Source of the DNA: Poecilobothrus nobilitatus
Lineage: Eukaryota; Arthropoda; Insecta; Diptera; Dolichopodidae
Length of the DNA stretch: 64,000 nucleotides
Direction: 5' to 3'
Assembly: GCA_947095535.1 (NCBI GenBank)
Contig: OX352774.1
Span: 111,603,996-111,667,995, forward strand
Below, in pieces: positions 46,960 to 58,376 of the stretch. A program made the translations under genes and the position numbers. Below the pieces are notes generated by a model. That model saw only the letters and a list, made by a program, of their open reading frames with translations. It searched no databases and was not told the DNA's origin. Within the stretch, counting starts at the first letter, position 1. The number at the start of each line of letters is the position of its first letter.

Positions 46960-47786
46960 TAGCACATTTCCAAAAAACTTTTGGAAAAATGTGCCAATTA
47001 GTTTCACTCTGTCCGTCCGTCCGTCCATCTGTCCGTCTTTTTACAAAACTTCTACACCGTTAAAAATAGAGAAAAAAAAATTAAAAATGGGTAGGTCTCA
47101 TAAAAAAATTAATGTTGTGAGGCAACTTTTTCATGTAGCTCCCTCCTACATGAAAGCTTCAGCTTCTCAAACTTTGAAAAAGCCCTATTTTTAAATGCGT
47201 ATATCTCATGTTCCGTTTAGAATTTTTTCAATCTGAAAACGCAGTTCAACAGGAATTTTTTTATCTTTGCAAATTAATATCAAAATTGTGGAATTCTTTT
47301 AAATTTACCGTTAAGTGAAACCAAATTTTGCCTGATTTTTCTACCTTAATAACTCCGGCATGCGTTTAGATAGAGACTAGAAATTTTGAGGGGAGAAAGA
47401 ACTTTTAGAATTATTACAAGTTTCCTCAGAAATGTTTTTGGACCACCCCCTGTGTATCAGCTATTAGGTCTCAAAAATTGAAAATTGCTATTTTTAGAGA
47501 CCTGCAACTTAGAGACCTGTACAAATTTTTCTTCGGCAAGACATAACAATTAATCTTTAGTATATATTTTTACGTGTGGTAACGAGTTTTCTTAGTTATA
47601 TAAGATTCCGGACTTACAGCCCGTCAAAATTGCAAAAAAGTACTATTTTCACATATTTTGTTATTTCAAATTTTAAAATTTTGGTGCAAGTTGCAATTCT
47701 GCCCTTTCAGTTTTACCCAGCAGTTTGTATTATCTTTTGGAAATGTGCGGTTTTAAAAACAGTTGTTTTTCATTCTGTCTTGTTTC
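46960..47786 (-). mobile_element. family B Helentron-like element
   Basis: The left end (3') is the clearest family hairpin, AGCACATTTCCAAAAAACTT then TTGGAAAAATGTGCC, followed by CTGTCCGTCCGTCCGTCCAT. The right end (5') has TTTTGGAAATGTGCGGTTTT, complementary to the outer hairpin arm, then TTTTCATTCTGTCTTGTTT. Interior phrases (AACTCCGGCATGCGTTTAGA, ATAACTCCG) match the 9920 and 59680 copies. It is non-coding. Confidence 0.75.
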
Positions 47787-49792
47787 GTTTTATTTTTTTT
47801 ATGCATAAATCTAAACTTTTATTTTTATTTTTGCTTCATCTTTAAGTTGGTTAATTTACATTTTGCTACAAGTGAAGTATTTTCTTCTAAAATCTTTTGA
47901 AAGATGGTATATGATGAGGAGATAATATAAGAGAGAATAATACAAAATATAATAAGTATAATCCGGGTGGGACATTTTACAAGACTTTTATGCTTATACA
48001 TTATAAGTAAAATGCAAAAGTAAAGATTTAATAAGAATAAGAAATATAAAATTAAATAAAGTATGAAAAAAAAAATGATTGTACTGTCATAAAAATGTTT
48101 ATTAGTATATTAAAGTGCTTATTAATAGTTTAAGTTTAATAAGAAAAAGTTAAGTAGGAAATTTTTACAAAAAAAAATTATTTAAGTTTAGTAGATATGC
48201 ATTTTAATAAAAGAATGGCTTTATTTTTGTTAATTTAATATAAGAACACAATATTTTAATATTCATATAAAATAATAGGATCACTTTTAAACCACTGTTT
48301 AAATATAAGATTTTTATATATGCCTAATATTGTGTGCTTTTAAACTTAAACCACTTTTCACAAAAAGTTTTAAAATTGCTGTGGTCTATGAACTTAAGTA
48401 TTTATGTACGTATATAAAAATTAAATATCTCTTGAGCTATAGTGATGTTCAGTATCAGCTTTTCCTTTACCGTAAAAAAATTTGCAAAAATAATCGGAAT
48501 TATTAACTATGACCGTGGCGTTTTTAAACTGTATTATAATAAAAGTATAATGTATCATGGCAAAGGTTATGTTAAGTGCCCTTGAGTTAATACGAGCAAA
48601 ATAGGTTAATATATTATGTTCTTAAAATTATAATACGTAATAGTAGTTGTTCCTATAATCTTTTGTATTTTTATTAAGTATTAGTTTTGGTTATTGTGTT
48701 CTTTTTATTTTCTTAATTTGATCATTTTTAAATTTTCCGGTAGAAAATGGTTTATTTTGGAAATATGGTCATCAAGGTAATTTAAAGGTAGATTAATTAA
48801 AAAAAACTTCATTTTATTTTATCGTCGCAACAAAAAGTATTCCTTAATTTGCAAATAGAAAGCGCCAGTCTGTTCGTTTGTTCGCTATGCAATTTCTAAA
48901 ACTGAATGCACCATTAAACTTAGATAGATTCAAACTCTTCCCATTCTTCCAATTGTTAATCCATTCTGACACAATCTTTTATTGGTGGTTTATTGGTGTT
49001 ATTCTTAAATGATTTAACTAATTAAGTTTAAATATTGCAGTTCATTGAAAATTTTTTTGTTTATCTAAAAGAGATCAGTGGAACACTTTGGTTATCATTC
49101 ATTAATTGGTTCCACCTCGTCTAGACGTAAAATGTTTTAGGAGAAATTTTAAGTATGAAAACATCTTACAGTTTTTTGTTGAATTCATATACACCATGAA
49201 AATCTACACTTTCCGCGATAATTGTTTAAAGAATTATTTATAGATTTACTTTGGCAAGTATTAAGTTTTAAAGATTATAGATAGTAACTTATGGAACAAA
49301 ATGTACTATTGAATTTTATACATAAAAACAATTTCCTCAACCCTAACTTTTTCAACAAATAGATATAGTTGCTTGTAAAACATTATCATGTTATTGGGCA
49401 TAGATAGGAGAAAGTTTTCATAATTAGTGAGGTTATAACAGTTATAATAGGTTATAATATAATAATAACAAATGGGGTTGCTGTTATTTGCTAGGAGGCT
49501 GATACAGTTATCTTCACCCTGAGACTCTGAACCCGTTGTGTAGTTCAACTCCATGAGACACTTGTTTATAACAGCGCCATAATGAGAAATAATTTACTGT
49601 CATAAAAGGCCAATTCATTTTTGTCTTTAAATATAAAAAAAACCTCAAGTCTTGACGACATAATTTATTGTTAGACAAGGAAGGGAAAAGTATACTTAAA
49701 CTTTAAACACCCAATATTCAAAAAAAAAAATTAAATAGATTGCATTGCAACAATAAACACATTAACAAGTAAAAAAACAGTAGAGGGGTCTC
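47787..49792. other. unassigned AT-rich DNA
   Basis: At 48865-48885 the phrase CCAGTCTGTTCGTTTGTTCG resembles a worn GTCY block, but no hairpin or partner end was found. The 82-codon minus-strand frame at 49306-49554 has no recognised domain or splice context. Confidence 0.45.
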
Positions 49793-49985
49793 GGTGACCT
49801 AGTAGGTAAGAGCTATATTAAATTGGCTGTTAACACCGGCGAAGTGTAGATTCGAATCCAACACACGTCATAAAAATAATTTTTCTTTACGACATTTACA
49901 GTCGCATTTGGAAAGGGCAGGTTGTGTAATTTCTTTATCACATTTATGTAACATTTATGTTGCAGGGGAATAAACTAAAAAAAAA
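49793..49985 (+). mobile_element. SINE-alpha copy
   Basis: GAGGGGTCTCGGTGACCTAG, TAGGTAAGAGC (A-box zone), GTGTAGATTCGAATCCAACA (B box slightly changed), the TTTACGACATTTACAGTCGC body, GCAGGGGAATAAACTAAA, and an A tail. It aligns along its length with 36362-36553. It extends about 10 bp beyond that copy before the tail. Confidence 0.85.
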
Positions 49986-51278
49986 ACAAGAAGAGTAAAA
50001 TAAAAATTTATAAAATAGAAAATTCTATATCCTCTATCCCAAACTGCATTTTTTCTAAAAATATGATAATTCAAATAAAATATATTGGATTGCTTTCACC
50101 CTAAAGCATATGTTTATTTTTTCATTTTAAATTTTATAATAATTATGTTGAGCATTAAATATTTAATTCAACATACGATTAAAATTATTTCTTTTATTCT
50201 TTTTGTACTTACTCTCCTCTACATGTTAATTTCTTTAAATGTTATAAAAATACTATTAACTGAATTAAAATTATAATCATTACTGTTTTTTAAATGTTAC
50301 TTCAAATTATCACTATTAATACAAGAAGAAAGACAAAAAAAAAACCATCATAATGAAAAGTAGGGTTAAAGAATAAAAAAATGTTGCCTAATTACCATTT
50401 TTTAGGAAATTATTGGTAATTAAGCTTTGTTAAGTACTTTCTCTAAATTTTTACTAAAACACTATGGTATAGTGCTTCAAAAATAAATGGTACTTGAAAA
50501 AATTAAAGGACATAACATTCGTAATAAATTTAAACTTACTAAATGGTTGAAGTGTCTCATTATATTTTTTGAATTTTTTTCATCTCAAATTCTGTAGAGA
50601 TGATGAACAGAAGAAGATAAAAAATTACTTTTATTTTTTATAATTTTTAGTTTACATCAGTGTTTTAATTGTGTAGTTTAAACAAAAGAGTTCTTTTTTT
50701 AGGAAATGTACTTGAGCAAAAAGTATTGCAGATATTAAAGAAGGATATATTTTTGTTAAAATTGTATTTAAATTTTTTTGTTTTATTTTATCGATTTATA
50801 ATTTCAAAGCAAATATTTCATATACATTTAAACGTATTTATAAGACGTATGATGTAGCAGACGTATGTTTCATCAATGCGTTTAAATGAAGTCCCAAAAA
50901 TACTTTTAGATTTTCTCATTCAAAAAATAAAAAAAAAACTAGAAATAGGTTTCTCTCATGATGCCTTCAAAAATGGTTTAACCTGGCTCCAGTAAATTAC
51001 TTCTACTTCGACAATTTCACTCACGAAATTTGACTTATTTTTTATGAAAAATAGCAGAAAAACTAAAACACTCTGAAAAATATAATAAAGAATTGATACA
51101 AATTGAAAGAAATATAAATTGGTATTTCCTGCTCTCTAGTTCTCCTATTATTATATTATGTATATAGTGCATTTGTCGGAAGAGAATTTGTGCTGAGTGA
51201 AATTGTGTTCTACTGTAATCGTTTTAGTGAAACGCAAAAATTATTGAAATATAAATTTTTTTTTTAATTTCTAAATAA
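49986..51278. other. unassigned AT-rich DNA
   Basis: Short hydrophobic frames at 50085-50276 and 50669-50857 are I/L/F-rich products of AT-rich DNA. No splice sites or homology are recognisable. Confidence 0.5.
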
Positions 51279-51611
51279 ATAAAACAAGGCAAAATGTAAA
51301 CCAACGGGTTTTAAAAGCGCATATTTCCAAAAGATGATACAAACTGTTTAGAATTGTGACAAAATTTAAAAATTTCATATAAGAAAATATGCGAAAATAA
51401 GACTTTTTGCAATTTTGAGGGCCTGTAAATCCGAAACCCTTCATACCTAAAAAGAAACTGTTAATACACGTAAAAATATATTACTGGAACTTTAATTTTT
51501 TTTTTCTCTATCTATAAGGGTGTAGAAGTTTTGTAAACAGACGGACAGATGAACGAATGGACAGAATGAAACTAATAGGCACAATTTTTCAAAATTTTTT
51601 TTGGAAATGGG
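51279..51611 (+). mobile_element. family B element, internally deleted
   Basis: The 5' end is AAAACAAGGCAAAATGTAAA then CCAACGGG, with the subterminal repeat GCGCATATTTCCAAAAGATG. After only about 330 bp it ends in the GTCY-complement run (CAGACGGACAGATGAACGAA) and the hairpin GGCACAATTTTTCAAAATTT then TTTTTGGAAATGGGG. Both ends are present with the centre missing, so the limits of family B are visible in one short copy. Confidence 0.7.
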
Positions 51612-51743
51612 GTAAAAATAAATAAACGACCGAAGTTTCGTGTACGAAAGAAATAATATACACAAATACAATATAATATTATTTTGCATCTCGAGTTTGA
51701 TATTTACTGTTATATAAAATATAAATAAAAAAAAAGGATCTCA

Positions 51744-53366
51744 TCTATAATATAATACACAAGATGTTGGCGAGACCTTGCCAACATGTAAAAAAATATA
51801 TTTTATATCTATAATAAAACACTCACACTGAATGTAAACTAAACTGGCAATGATGATATTTCTGTATTTTTATTTAATAAGTTAAAATTTTATTACCAGA
51901 GACACAAATCTTTGACTCAAAGTATTATCAAGAGACACAAACCGTTCATTAAAAATATAAATAAATTTAGTAAATATTATTACCCGAGACCAAATTTTCC
52001 ACTAGAAGTATTATCAGAGACACAAACCCTTCATTAAGTACAGTCAAAAAAGGAAAAGTACATACATAAAAAACACACATTTTCAATAAAAATAAATTCA
52101 GCAAATTTTAAATTTTTAAATTTGACCGCCACATCCATTATGAACTGGTCGCAGCGGTAAATTAAAAATAAATTATTAATCTTCTGTTGGCGTTTTCAAT
52201 CTTTGTTTTGGAAAAAAATAATAAAAATAGGTACTCTTAATAAAATTAAAACGCCTGAAAGGGAAAAGAGCAAAGTTTATTATAAGCCTCATATTTATAA
52301 GAAAAAAATAATAGGCCGATTTTGATCTTGACTTTGGTTTTCATTAGTATAAAAGCTGGTAAAAGCTTCGTAACAGACTTTAAAGTAGTTTTGTTTATTT
52401 AGGTTGATATTTAGACTTTTAAGCTAAATTCTCGGTATAACTGGTATATAACATAAAATATTCGAAATTTTTTTATTTATATAAAATTCGCCAGACTTAA
52501 ATAATTATATTTCATAACAGAAGTCTGGAACTTACCAAATATTATAGAAATGGATATTTTTCTTAAAAAAAAAAAAAACTAACATAGAAAATATCATTTT
52601 AGAAGCCTTCTCTCACAATAGATTCATAATTTTGTACTAATTTATTATTAGACCATTAAATTAAAAATCTGTCGAAAACGACCCTCACAAAAAAAAGGCC
52701 CCGAAAATTTATGAAATTACATTATCAGAGACATGAATCTTTAAATAAAATAAATTCAGCAAATTTTTTTCAAGCAAAAAAAAAAAATAAACGGAAAAGA
52801 CTTGAAAGTAGTTTTGGTAATTAAAGTAATTTCGCGGCGAAAACAACTGTTTTTCATCGACATAAAATTTTTTTTTTAAAACTAAAGAAAAATAGAGAGT
52901 AAAATTTTAACAAATATTAAAATTATTTCGATTATTAGGATTGTTTTAAATGTAACAAAAAAAAAATGTCGTAGCGATTGGTGTTGGTTGGTTTTTTCGC
53001 CGGTTTTTATTGTGCACTTTATACATGTGTTTCAAACAATTTTTGAGATATCGGCACGAACTTTTACCCTGAATGTGTTTTTAGCTTGGACCATTTTTTC
53101 TCAATGATTAAAAAACTGTCAAAAATTACCGCCACGAAGAAGCGGCGAGAAAAAATTAATAAACTGTACCTAACATTTTTAATTTTATGTGTTTAGATTT
53201 GTTTTGTTTTTTTTTCTATTACAAGTAAGTAAGTGATTTCAACGTTTTTTTAATGGTGCTGATATAAAAAAGGAAATTTTTAGGTAGTTTATTAAGGGAG
53301 TCAGTATGATAACGTAAATGTTTTTGAATCTATAGAAATTGTGCAATTGCACAGGGGATTTTCTAG
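51744..53366 (+). mobile_element. canonical non-autonomous Helitron
   Basis: The 5' end is TCTATAATATAATACACAAG, preceded by A. The 3' end has the hairpin TTGTGCAATTGCACA, then GGGGATTTT and CTAG, followed by T. Known: canonical Helitrons start TC, end CTRR about 10 nt after a hairpin, and insert between A and T; all of these are met. The interior has scattered copies of ATTATC(A)AGAGACACAAACC (about 51890, 51927, 52010, 52722) and a GATGTTGGCGAGACCTTGCC inverted repeat near the 5' end. No Rep/helicase coding was seen. The 5' end could alternatively begin at TCTCATC a few bases earlier. Confidence 0.75.
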
Positions 53367-53582
53367 TTATTCTTTAAAAACGTAAAGATCTTAATTTGTA
53401 AATTAAGATAATTTAAAAATCACCTGACAATCAAAACGTGTATTTCCTATTCTAACTCTCTTTAAGAGCTATCATGCTCATAAAGTTTGAAATTTACAGT
53501 TTGTAACTAAATTTACAGTTCTAATTTTTTATAGGTGAGACAAAAAGTGAAGGTTAAATATTATTTATTATTTACTTTAACT

Positions 53583-53778
53583 ACATAAGTTTTCTTTTTT
53601 TTTTTAGTTTATTGCCCTGACACTGACTTTCCTTTTTAGGGGTGGTTGGTAAAGTCGTGGGAATTAGGTAAGGAGGAATTATTCTTACAACGTGTGTAGG
53701 ATTTATCGAACTCAAACTCCCTGGATGGTTATATAGTATTTGATACGCTCTTATTACTAGGCCACCGAGACCACCCTA
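53583..53778 (-). mobile_element. SINE-alpha copy
   Basis: A T run, then GTTTATTGCCCTGACACTGA, GTGGTTGGTAAAGTCGTGGG (body), TTATCGAACTCAAACTCCCT (degraded B box) and CGCTCTTATTACTAGGCCAC with CGAGACC, complementary to the SINE-alpha head. ATAAGTT occurs on both sides (about 53568 and 53785), a possible 7-bp target duplication. Confidence 0.75.
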
Positions 53779-53807
53779 AATAAGTTGATAATGCTATTTA
53801 GGTCAAG

Positions 53808-53880
53808 GTTAGGTTAAGGTGGCTGCCAAAAAGGCACACTTAGACCATATTTGGTCCATTGTGATAACATTGCCATTTGG
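53808..53880 (+). repeat. short interspersed fly repeat (tentative)
   Basis: GGTCAAGGTTAGGTTAAGGT, GGCTGCCAAAAAGGCACACT and GGTCCATTGTGATAACA. From memory, wording of this kind recurs in higher-fly genomes. Only one copy is present here, so the call rests on recall and is weak. Confidence 0.35.
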
Positions 53881-54933
53881 TTCATTTGGATTTTGTTTTT
53901 GGTGAAAACAATTTAGAATCAAAATTTATCTGTTCAAATATCTAGAATATTAAATAAATTTTATACCCAAAATCTATATAGTAAATCAATGTTAGCAGAA
54001 TTGTTATAAGTCGGTTTTGTAAAAAATATTATTCAAAGAGTAAAAACTGATAATATATTTAAAATTATTTAATTCAAAATAAAACATATTTTTTTTCTAA
54101 AATATTACATATAATATTTCGCATGCGGTTGGTGGGTATACACAATTTTAAACGTACATAACATATCATGCTGTAAATATTCACATTTTAATTTATATAT
54201 TTATCATATTATTAAAATCTTAAATGCACCTAATATTTATACTCTCTTTATTATTAAATTACTGTATAGCATAATATTTTTTATTTTTACCCAACTATGG
54301 TAACTTTGGGCATATCCTTTTTCCTCTATTTTTACACTAATTAAAGTAGATAATATGTTCAAATGTTCGTGGTGTTTCATAACTTTTATTTTATTTGTTC
54401 TGTTGTTTTGCGAAATACATTAGGAACATTTAAATTTTAAATCCATCTCAATTCAAATAATTTATGAGCAAAATTTTTATTTAAATCTGTTTTTAGGTTT
54501 TGTTTTCTAATTGAAATAGCTTGAAAAAAATTAGTTAAAAGTATGTTTTGGACAGTGACCAATTAAAATTATTTTTAACAAATTATTCAGATGAAGATTT
54601 TTATTTTGAGGAATGCTGCCCCTCTATGATACTGTTCGCCTTAGTTTTGTTCAACTGTTTTATTTGAATTTGGTTACAAAGCAATTTGTATATGATAATT
54701 TTCATTTACTAGAAGATTTATTTTAAGAAGCTGACAAATGTTCTCTTTTTACATTAAAATATTGCATTATACTCTTTAATTTTGAAAATTAAAACTGATC
54801 TTGTTTTGTTAAACTTTTGGTTTATTTAAAGTTTTGTATCATTTTTTGGATCCCTCAGAATGACGAGATTTTTAATTAAGAATTCTAAAGATATATTGCC
54901 CAAATTTTTTTAAAATTATGTTCAAAATTCAAA
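53881..54933. other. unassigned AT-rich DNA
   Basis: No gene, terminal repeat or shared module was recognised. Confidence 0.5.
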
Positions 54934-55636
54934 AAACGAAACGGAGAACAGTGTACAGTACTCTGTGTCAAATCTAGGATACACGCATGAACATAATATA
55001 TATTGTTTCCATAAAATTAGATCACCTTTTACAAAATCTCAGCTGTTTGACTTAATTAAGTACTGACATAATATTTATTTAAACTTTGGACAGCTACTCG
55101 AACTTGTTGTCCCAAAACAACGAAATTTAACAAAAGTTATTTTAGATGTGTAGCTTTATTGAGTATACCAAGATATAAATTATTTTTATATTATAAATTA
55201 AGTTTTACGTCATTAATTAAGCTGTATTTATAAATTAAACTACCCGAAATTACTGCTCCAGACCAACAAAATTTGATAGAAGTTATTGGCATGCAATTTT
55301 TGCACAATATTCCTTATACCTAGGTGCCTTCAGTAGACACTGAGTTATTTTCATATAAAAAAAGAAGTTATATGGCAGTTACACTAGAGTGCCGGTAAAA
55401 CTTGCTCCATTTAAATAGCAAAACTAATAATTTTACAAAGGTGAAATCACCAAAATTTCAAAATCCTTCCTTTATTTTTAAAGTTGTCGTACGGGCGGAT
55501 GGACGGACGAACGTGGCTTGATTCGATTCTGAGCAAGAATATATGATATACTTTCTCATATCTAACTTGGCTTTTAAAGTGTCACAAAAATAATGGCAAA
55601 TGTATTATACCTTTGAACTATATGTTCATAAGGGTT
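54934..55636 (+). mobile_element. family A Helentron-like element, diverged
   Basis: The 5' end is AAACGAAACGGAGAACAGTG, the subterminal repeat GGATACACGCATGAACAT. In the body are ACAGCTACTCGAACTTGTTG and GAAGTTATATGGCAGTTACA. Near the 3' end is TTGTCGTACGGGCGGATGGA then CGGACGAACGTGGC. The terminal hairpin is TATACCTTTGAACTATATGT then TCATAAGGGTTA. It is more diverged than the 20574 copy. Confidence 0.65.
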
Positions 55637-56152
55637 AAAAACATGGCAGATAAAATCAGTAATTTCCTTAAATAATAATTAAGATTTTCAGTGTTATTAA
55701 AAGAATATTAATGGATTTAAATTCTTTACTTCGTATTAAATTAGTATATTATAAATAAGCAACAAAAATTAAATTATCCTACTCGGCAATTTTCTTTCAA
55801 AAACTACAAGGGATCAAGTATTGATACAAGTTTTTATTTCATTGCTTTTCTAACTATAACTGATGTAGTAGAAGCGACTTAGTGGTTTTTTTTATACAAG
55901 TTTATATACAATAAATGGAGATTTCATAAAATTTTTATTTTTTAAGTGAAAGAAACTCTGATTCTTATGTTTCTAGATATGAGAGAAATGTTATGATAAA
56001 TCGTTGCAACACGTAGCCAGATATCTAGATTTTTTTTTGGAAATAAAGTTTGTAATTCACTCAGAAAACATGCCCATTAAAGAGTTACATTACCTAAGAC
56101 TGTATCTATATTAGTAAATTTTATGAAATTGCTAATATCTAGTTTTTTCCTA
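55637..56152. other. unassigned AT-rich DNA
   Basis: Nothing was recognised between family A and SINE-gamma. Confidence 0.5.
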
Positions 56153-56538
56153 AGGGAGGAATGGTGGGAACCTTCCAAAGACTCCAAAAATTCCTCTTTG
56201 GTAGTGTAAGATTCTGACTGAACCCATCTTCCCCTTAAGCCAATATAATGGAATGAAACTCTTACCTGCTAACTCAGTATATTAACTATGGAATAGGGAT
56301 AGGAAAGGGTAGAACAATAGGATGCGGAAATATTGGATTGGGAGTGGGATTGTAAGGAAACAATGAATCCGCCTATTATCATTACTATTTTGCTATTGGT
56401 GAAAATAGCCATATTATTATTAGAAGTATTACAAATTAAAATTACTACATATTTTTTATTTACATGACATGACCGTGGTTTGAATTCAAGACCCTCCGAT
56501 TGAAAGGCTAGTGACTTAACCACTACGCCATGAGACAG
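56153..56538 (-). mobile_element. SINE-gamma, complete head and body
   Basis: The minus-strand head is CTCATGGCGTAGTGGTTAAG, with a perfect A box, and CTTGAATTCAAACC (B box). The body contains CCTATCCCTATTCCATAG, AATATACTGAGTTAGCAGGT, GAATCTTACACTACCAAAGA and TCTTTGGAAGGTTCCCACC, ending CCTCCCTTAGG. It has only a short ATTATTATTA tract where the 43983 copy is expanded. It ends 110 bp upstream of a candidate exon. An 84-codon minus-strand frame across it is an artefact of the SINE. Confidence 0.85.
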
Positions 56539-56647
56539 ATGAACATTAAGAAATGTTGCATGATTGCATTTGAAAAATCCTTAAATCATTATTTTTCATA
56601 ACTGTATTTAAAAGTCTTCTATAAATTGTTTTAATTTTTTTTTTCAG

Positions 56648-56719
56648 GATGAAAATAACAAATAAATCTATCTACCGATTTTGTCAAGTTGTAAGAAGAT
56701 GCACACACTTTCACATTAG
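56648..56719 (+). CDS. candidate 72-nt coding exon, unidentified gene
   Basis: The segment is preceded by a long pyrimidine tract ending TTTTTTTTTTCAG and followed by AG|GTAAGT, a consensus fly donor. Only one of three frames is open. With one leading base it reads MKITNKSIYRFCQVVRRCTH followed by FHIR, a basic, cysteine-containing peptide. The length is a multiple of three, so it could be a cassette exon or contain a start codon. I do not recognise the protein. No partner exon was found within the window, which is possible if flanking introns are large. Alternatives are a chance open segment of 23 codons or part of an uncharacterised repeat. Strand and phase follow only from the splice signals. 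Confidence 0.35.
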
Positions 56720-57164
56720 GTAAGTATTACAATATATAAATGTATGCATATAGTATGTATAAACATTGTTTTTGTAGCCATAAAAAATATACCTATATAG
56801 GGAATGATATTTTTGAATTATAATCCATTTAAAATGAGCATTATTTCAAAATATATTCTAAAATAATTTACTAATTATTATATTTATGGTAAAATATTGT
56901 AATAACATGATAACACCGCAAAACCACAAAATTGATTCAAAAAAAATTATTTTAAAAATAATTGTTCATATAATTTAAAACAGGAAACGGTATTTTTGTT
57001 TAGATGAGATATAAATATGAGTCTCTGACATCTGATATGATTTGTAGGTCCTTTGAGGTATGTAGATGTTTTAATTATTTTCTAAATCCGATTAGGTACT
57101 TAAAAAAATGCTAATTGAAAAATACAGATGAATTTCAGGGGATTTCGGATCTTAGCAAATCAGT
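56720..57164. other. AT-rich DNA, would be intronic if the 56648 exon is real
   Basis: No second exon was seen. The last part may hold the worn upstream portion of the LINE fragment that starts at about 57165. Confidence 0.45.
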
Positions 57165-57600
57165 TGCCTAATGATCTAGCAAAACACAGACTAGATCTAA
57201 AGTAACAACTCAATTTGGTCACAAACCTATAAAAACCCTTAAAATTCAACAATAAGTAAAACTTCTTTGAGTTGGCCCAAAAACGGTGACTTATATTAAA
57301 ATTATATTGCCGGATTTGAGTTTAAGCAGATCTAAGAGAATACTTTCCTTTTTTAAACGTGAAATATGAAAATATTGGTTGGTGTTAGTATGGGCCATTG
57401 TCTAATCGGTGAGTATGCTACGGAATTTGGTATTTATGTGAATTCGTGTTTGGTAATGGAATTGACGCAATAAACAGCGTGAAACACTTTTTCTGCACCT
57501 GTCTAAGTTTTTCGAGAACAAGACGAAAATATCTTGGTAGTTTCTTTTTTCAAGATTTAGGTGAACTCTTCGACGCGAATCTAAGAAATTTTCAAAAATG
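57165..57600 (+). pseudogene. RNase H / C-terminal remnant of a LINE ORF2
   Basis: Reading across frameshifts gives NDLAK at about 57170 (the GNExADxLAK end of the LINE RNase H domain), SLSWPKNGD near 57265, then KILVGVSMGHCLIGEYATE (GHCLIGEHA-type motif, 57390 onwards). After a stop and a frame change come SVKHFFCTCLSFSRTRRKYL, then GSFFFQDLGELF and a stop. The HFxCxC...RRRxLG segment and the GHCLIG motif are typical of the C-terminal part of R1/LOA/I-group insect LINEs with RNase H. It is broken by several lesions and has no poly(A) tail or target duplication. It may derive from the same type of element as 33836-34360. Confidence 0.75.
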
Positions 57601-58184
57601 ACTTCCGTCAGATCAATATTATCATGGTATAAATTAAAAGAATTTTGATGATGAAGAAGTTAATGGAAAGTATACCATATCCTCCTAGCAAAGGTAGACA
57701 TTTTTCCAGTTTAGAAAAGATTTTTATAAATCAACCAGCCTATTTTAAAACTGATTAAAACCGTTTTTATTATAAAAGTTTCAATGAAAAATTACAAATA
57801 GTTCTGAAACTCTAAAATTGAAGATGTTAAAAATTTTATGATTTATTTTTGTTGAGCATTTTATATTTTTGTTCTAATAATTTAAAAGGTTGTCTTATTT
57901 TGTTAAAATGAAAAAATTTAAGTTATGTAATTACAAAGTGTGATTGAAAATGAAGATTTTAAGTAGAAGTATTTTTAATAACTCTTCATAAAAATTTAGT
58001 TTGAAATTACAAATTTTGAAAAATCATAAAAGATAAAAATCTCTATAAAACAAAAAATAAAAATGATGAAATTGTAAATCTGTAGGGGTTTCAGTTTTTA
58101 ATTTAAACAGACATTTTTTCAAATTTCATTATTAAAATTTATTATTATATAGAGTTTCTTGAACCTACTTATTTACCGAAGTGC
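57601..58184. other. unassigned AT-rich DNA
   Basis: Nothing was recognised between the LINE remnant and SINE-alpha. Confidence 0.5.
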
Positions 58185-58376
58185 CCAACTTTATTCTCGG
58201 TAACTAGATTGGTAAAAGTGTATAAAATAAGTTATAGTCAAAGAGCGAGTGTGGGTTCGAATCCCACACACGTCACTAGAATAATTGTCCCGTACGATTT
58301 TAACAGCCATATCTGGAACAGAAAGCCTGTGCAACTTTCTTTTCAAATGGAGAATAAACTTAAGCAAAAAAAAAAA
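58185..58376 (+). mobile_element. SINE-alpha copy
   Basis: TTCTCGGTAACTAGATTGGT (A-box zone), GAGTGTGGGTTCGAATCCCA (perfect B box at 58254), the CGTACGATTTTAACAGCCAT body, GGAGAATAAACTTAAGC and an A tail of 13. The first dozen bases of the head have diverged. It aligns with the other SINE-alpha copies through the body and tail. Confidence 0.85.

Noticed and set aside
49306..49554. 82-codon minus-strand frame
   Set aside because: No domain, no conserved motif, no supporting splice sites. Composition is that of random AT-rich sequence with an unusually long gap between stops.
56269..56523. 84-codon minus-strand frame
   Set aside because: It lies wholly in SINE-gamma, including the tRNA-like head.
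58190..58270. tRNA gene on the plus strand
   Set aside because: The B box GGTTCGAATCC is canonical, but the acceptor stem does not close and the segment is the head of SINE-alpha, followed by its body and A tail.
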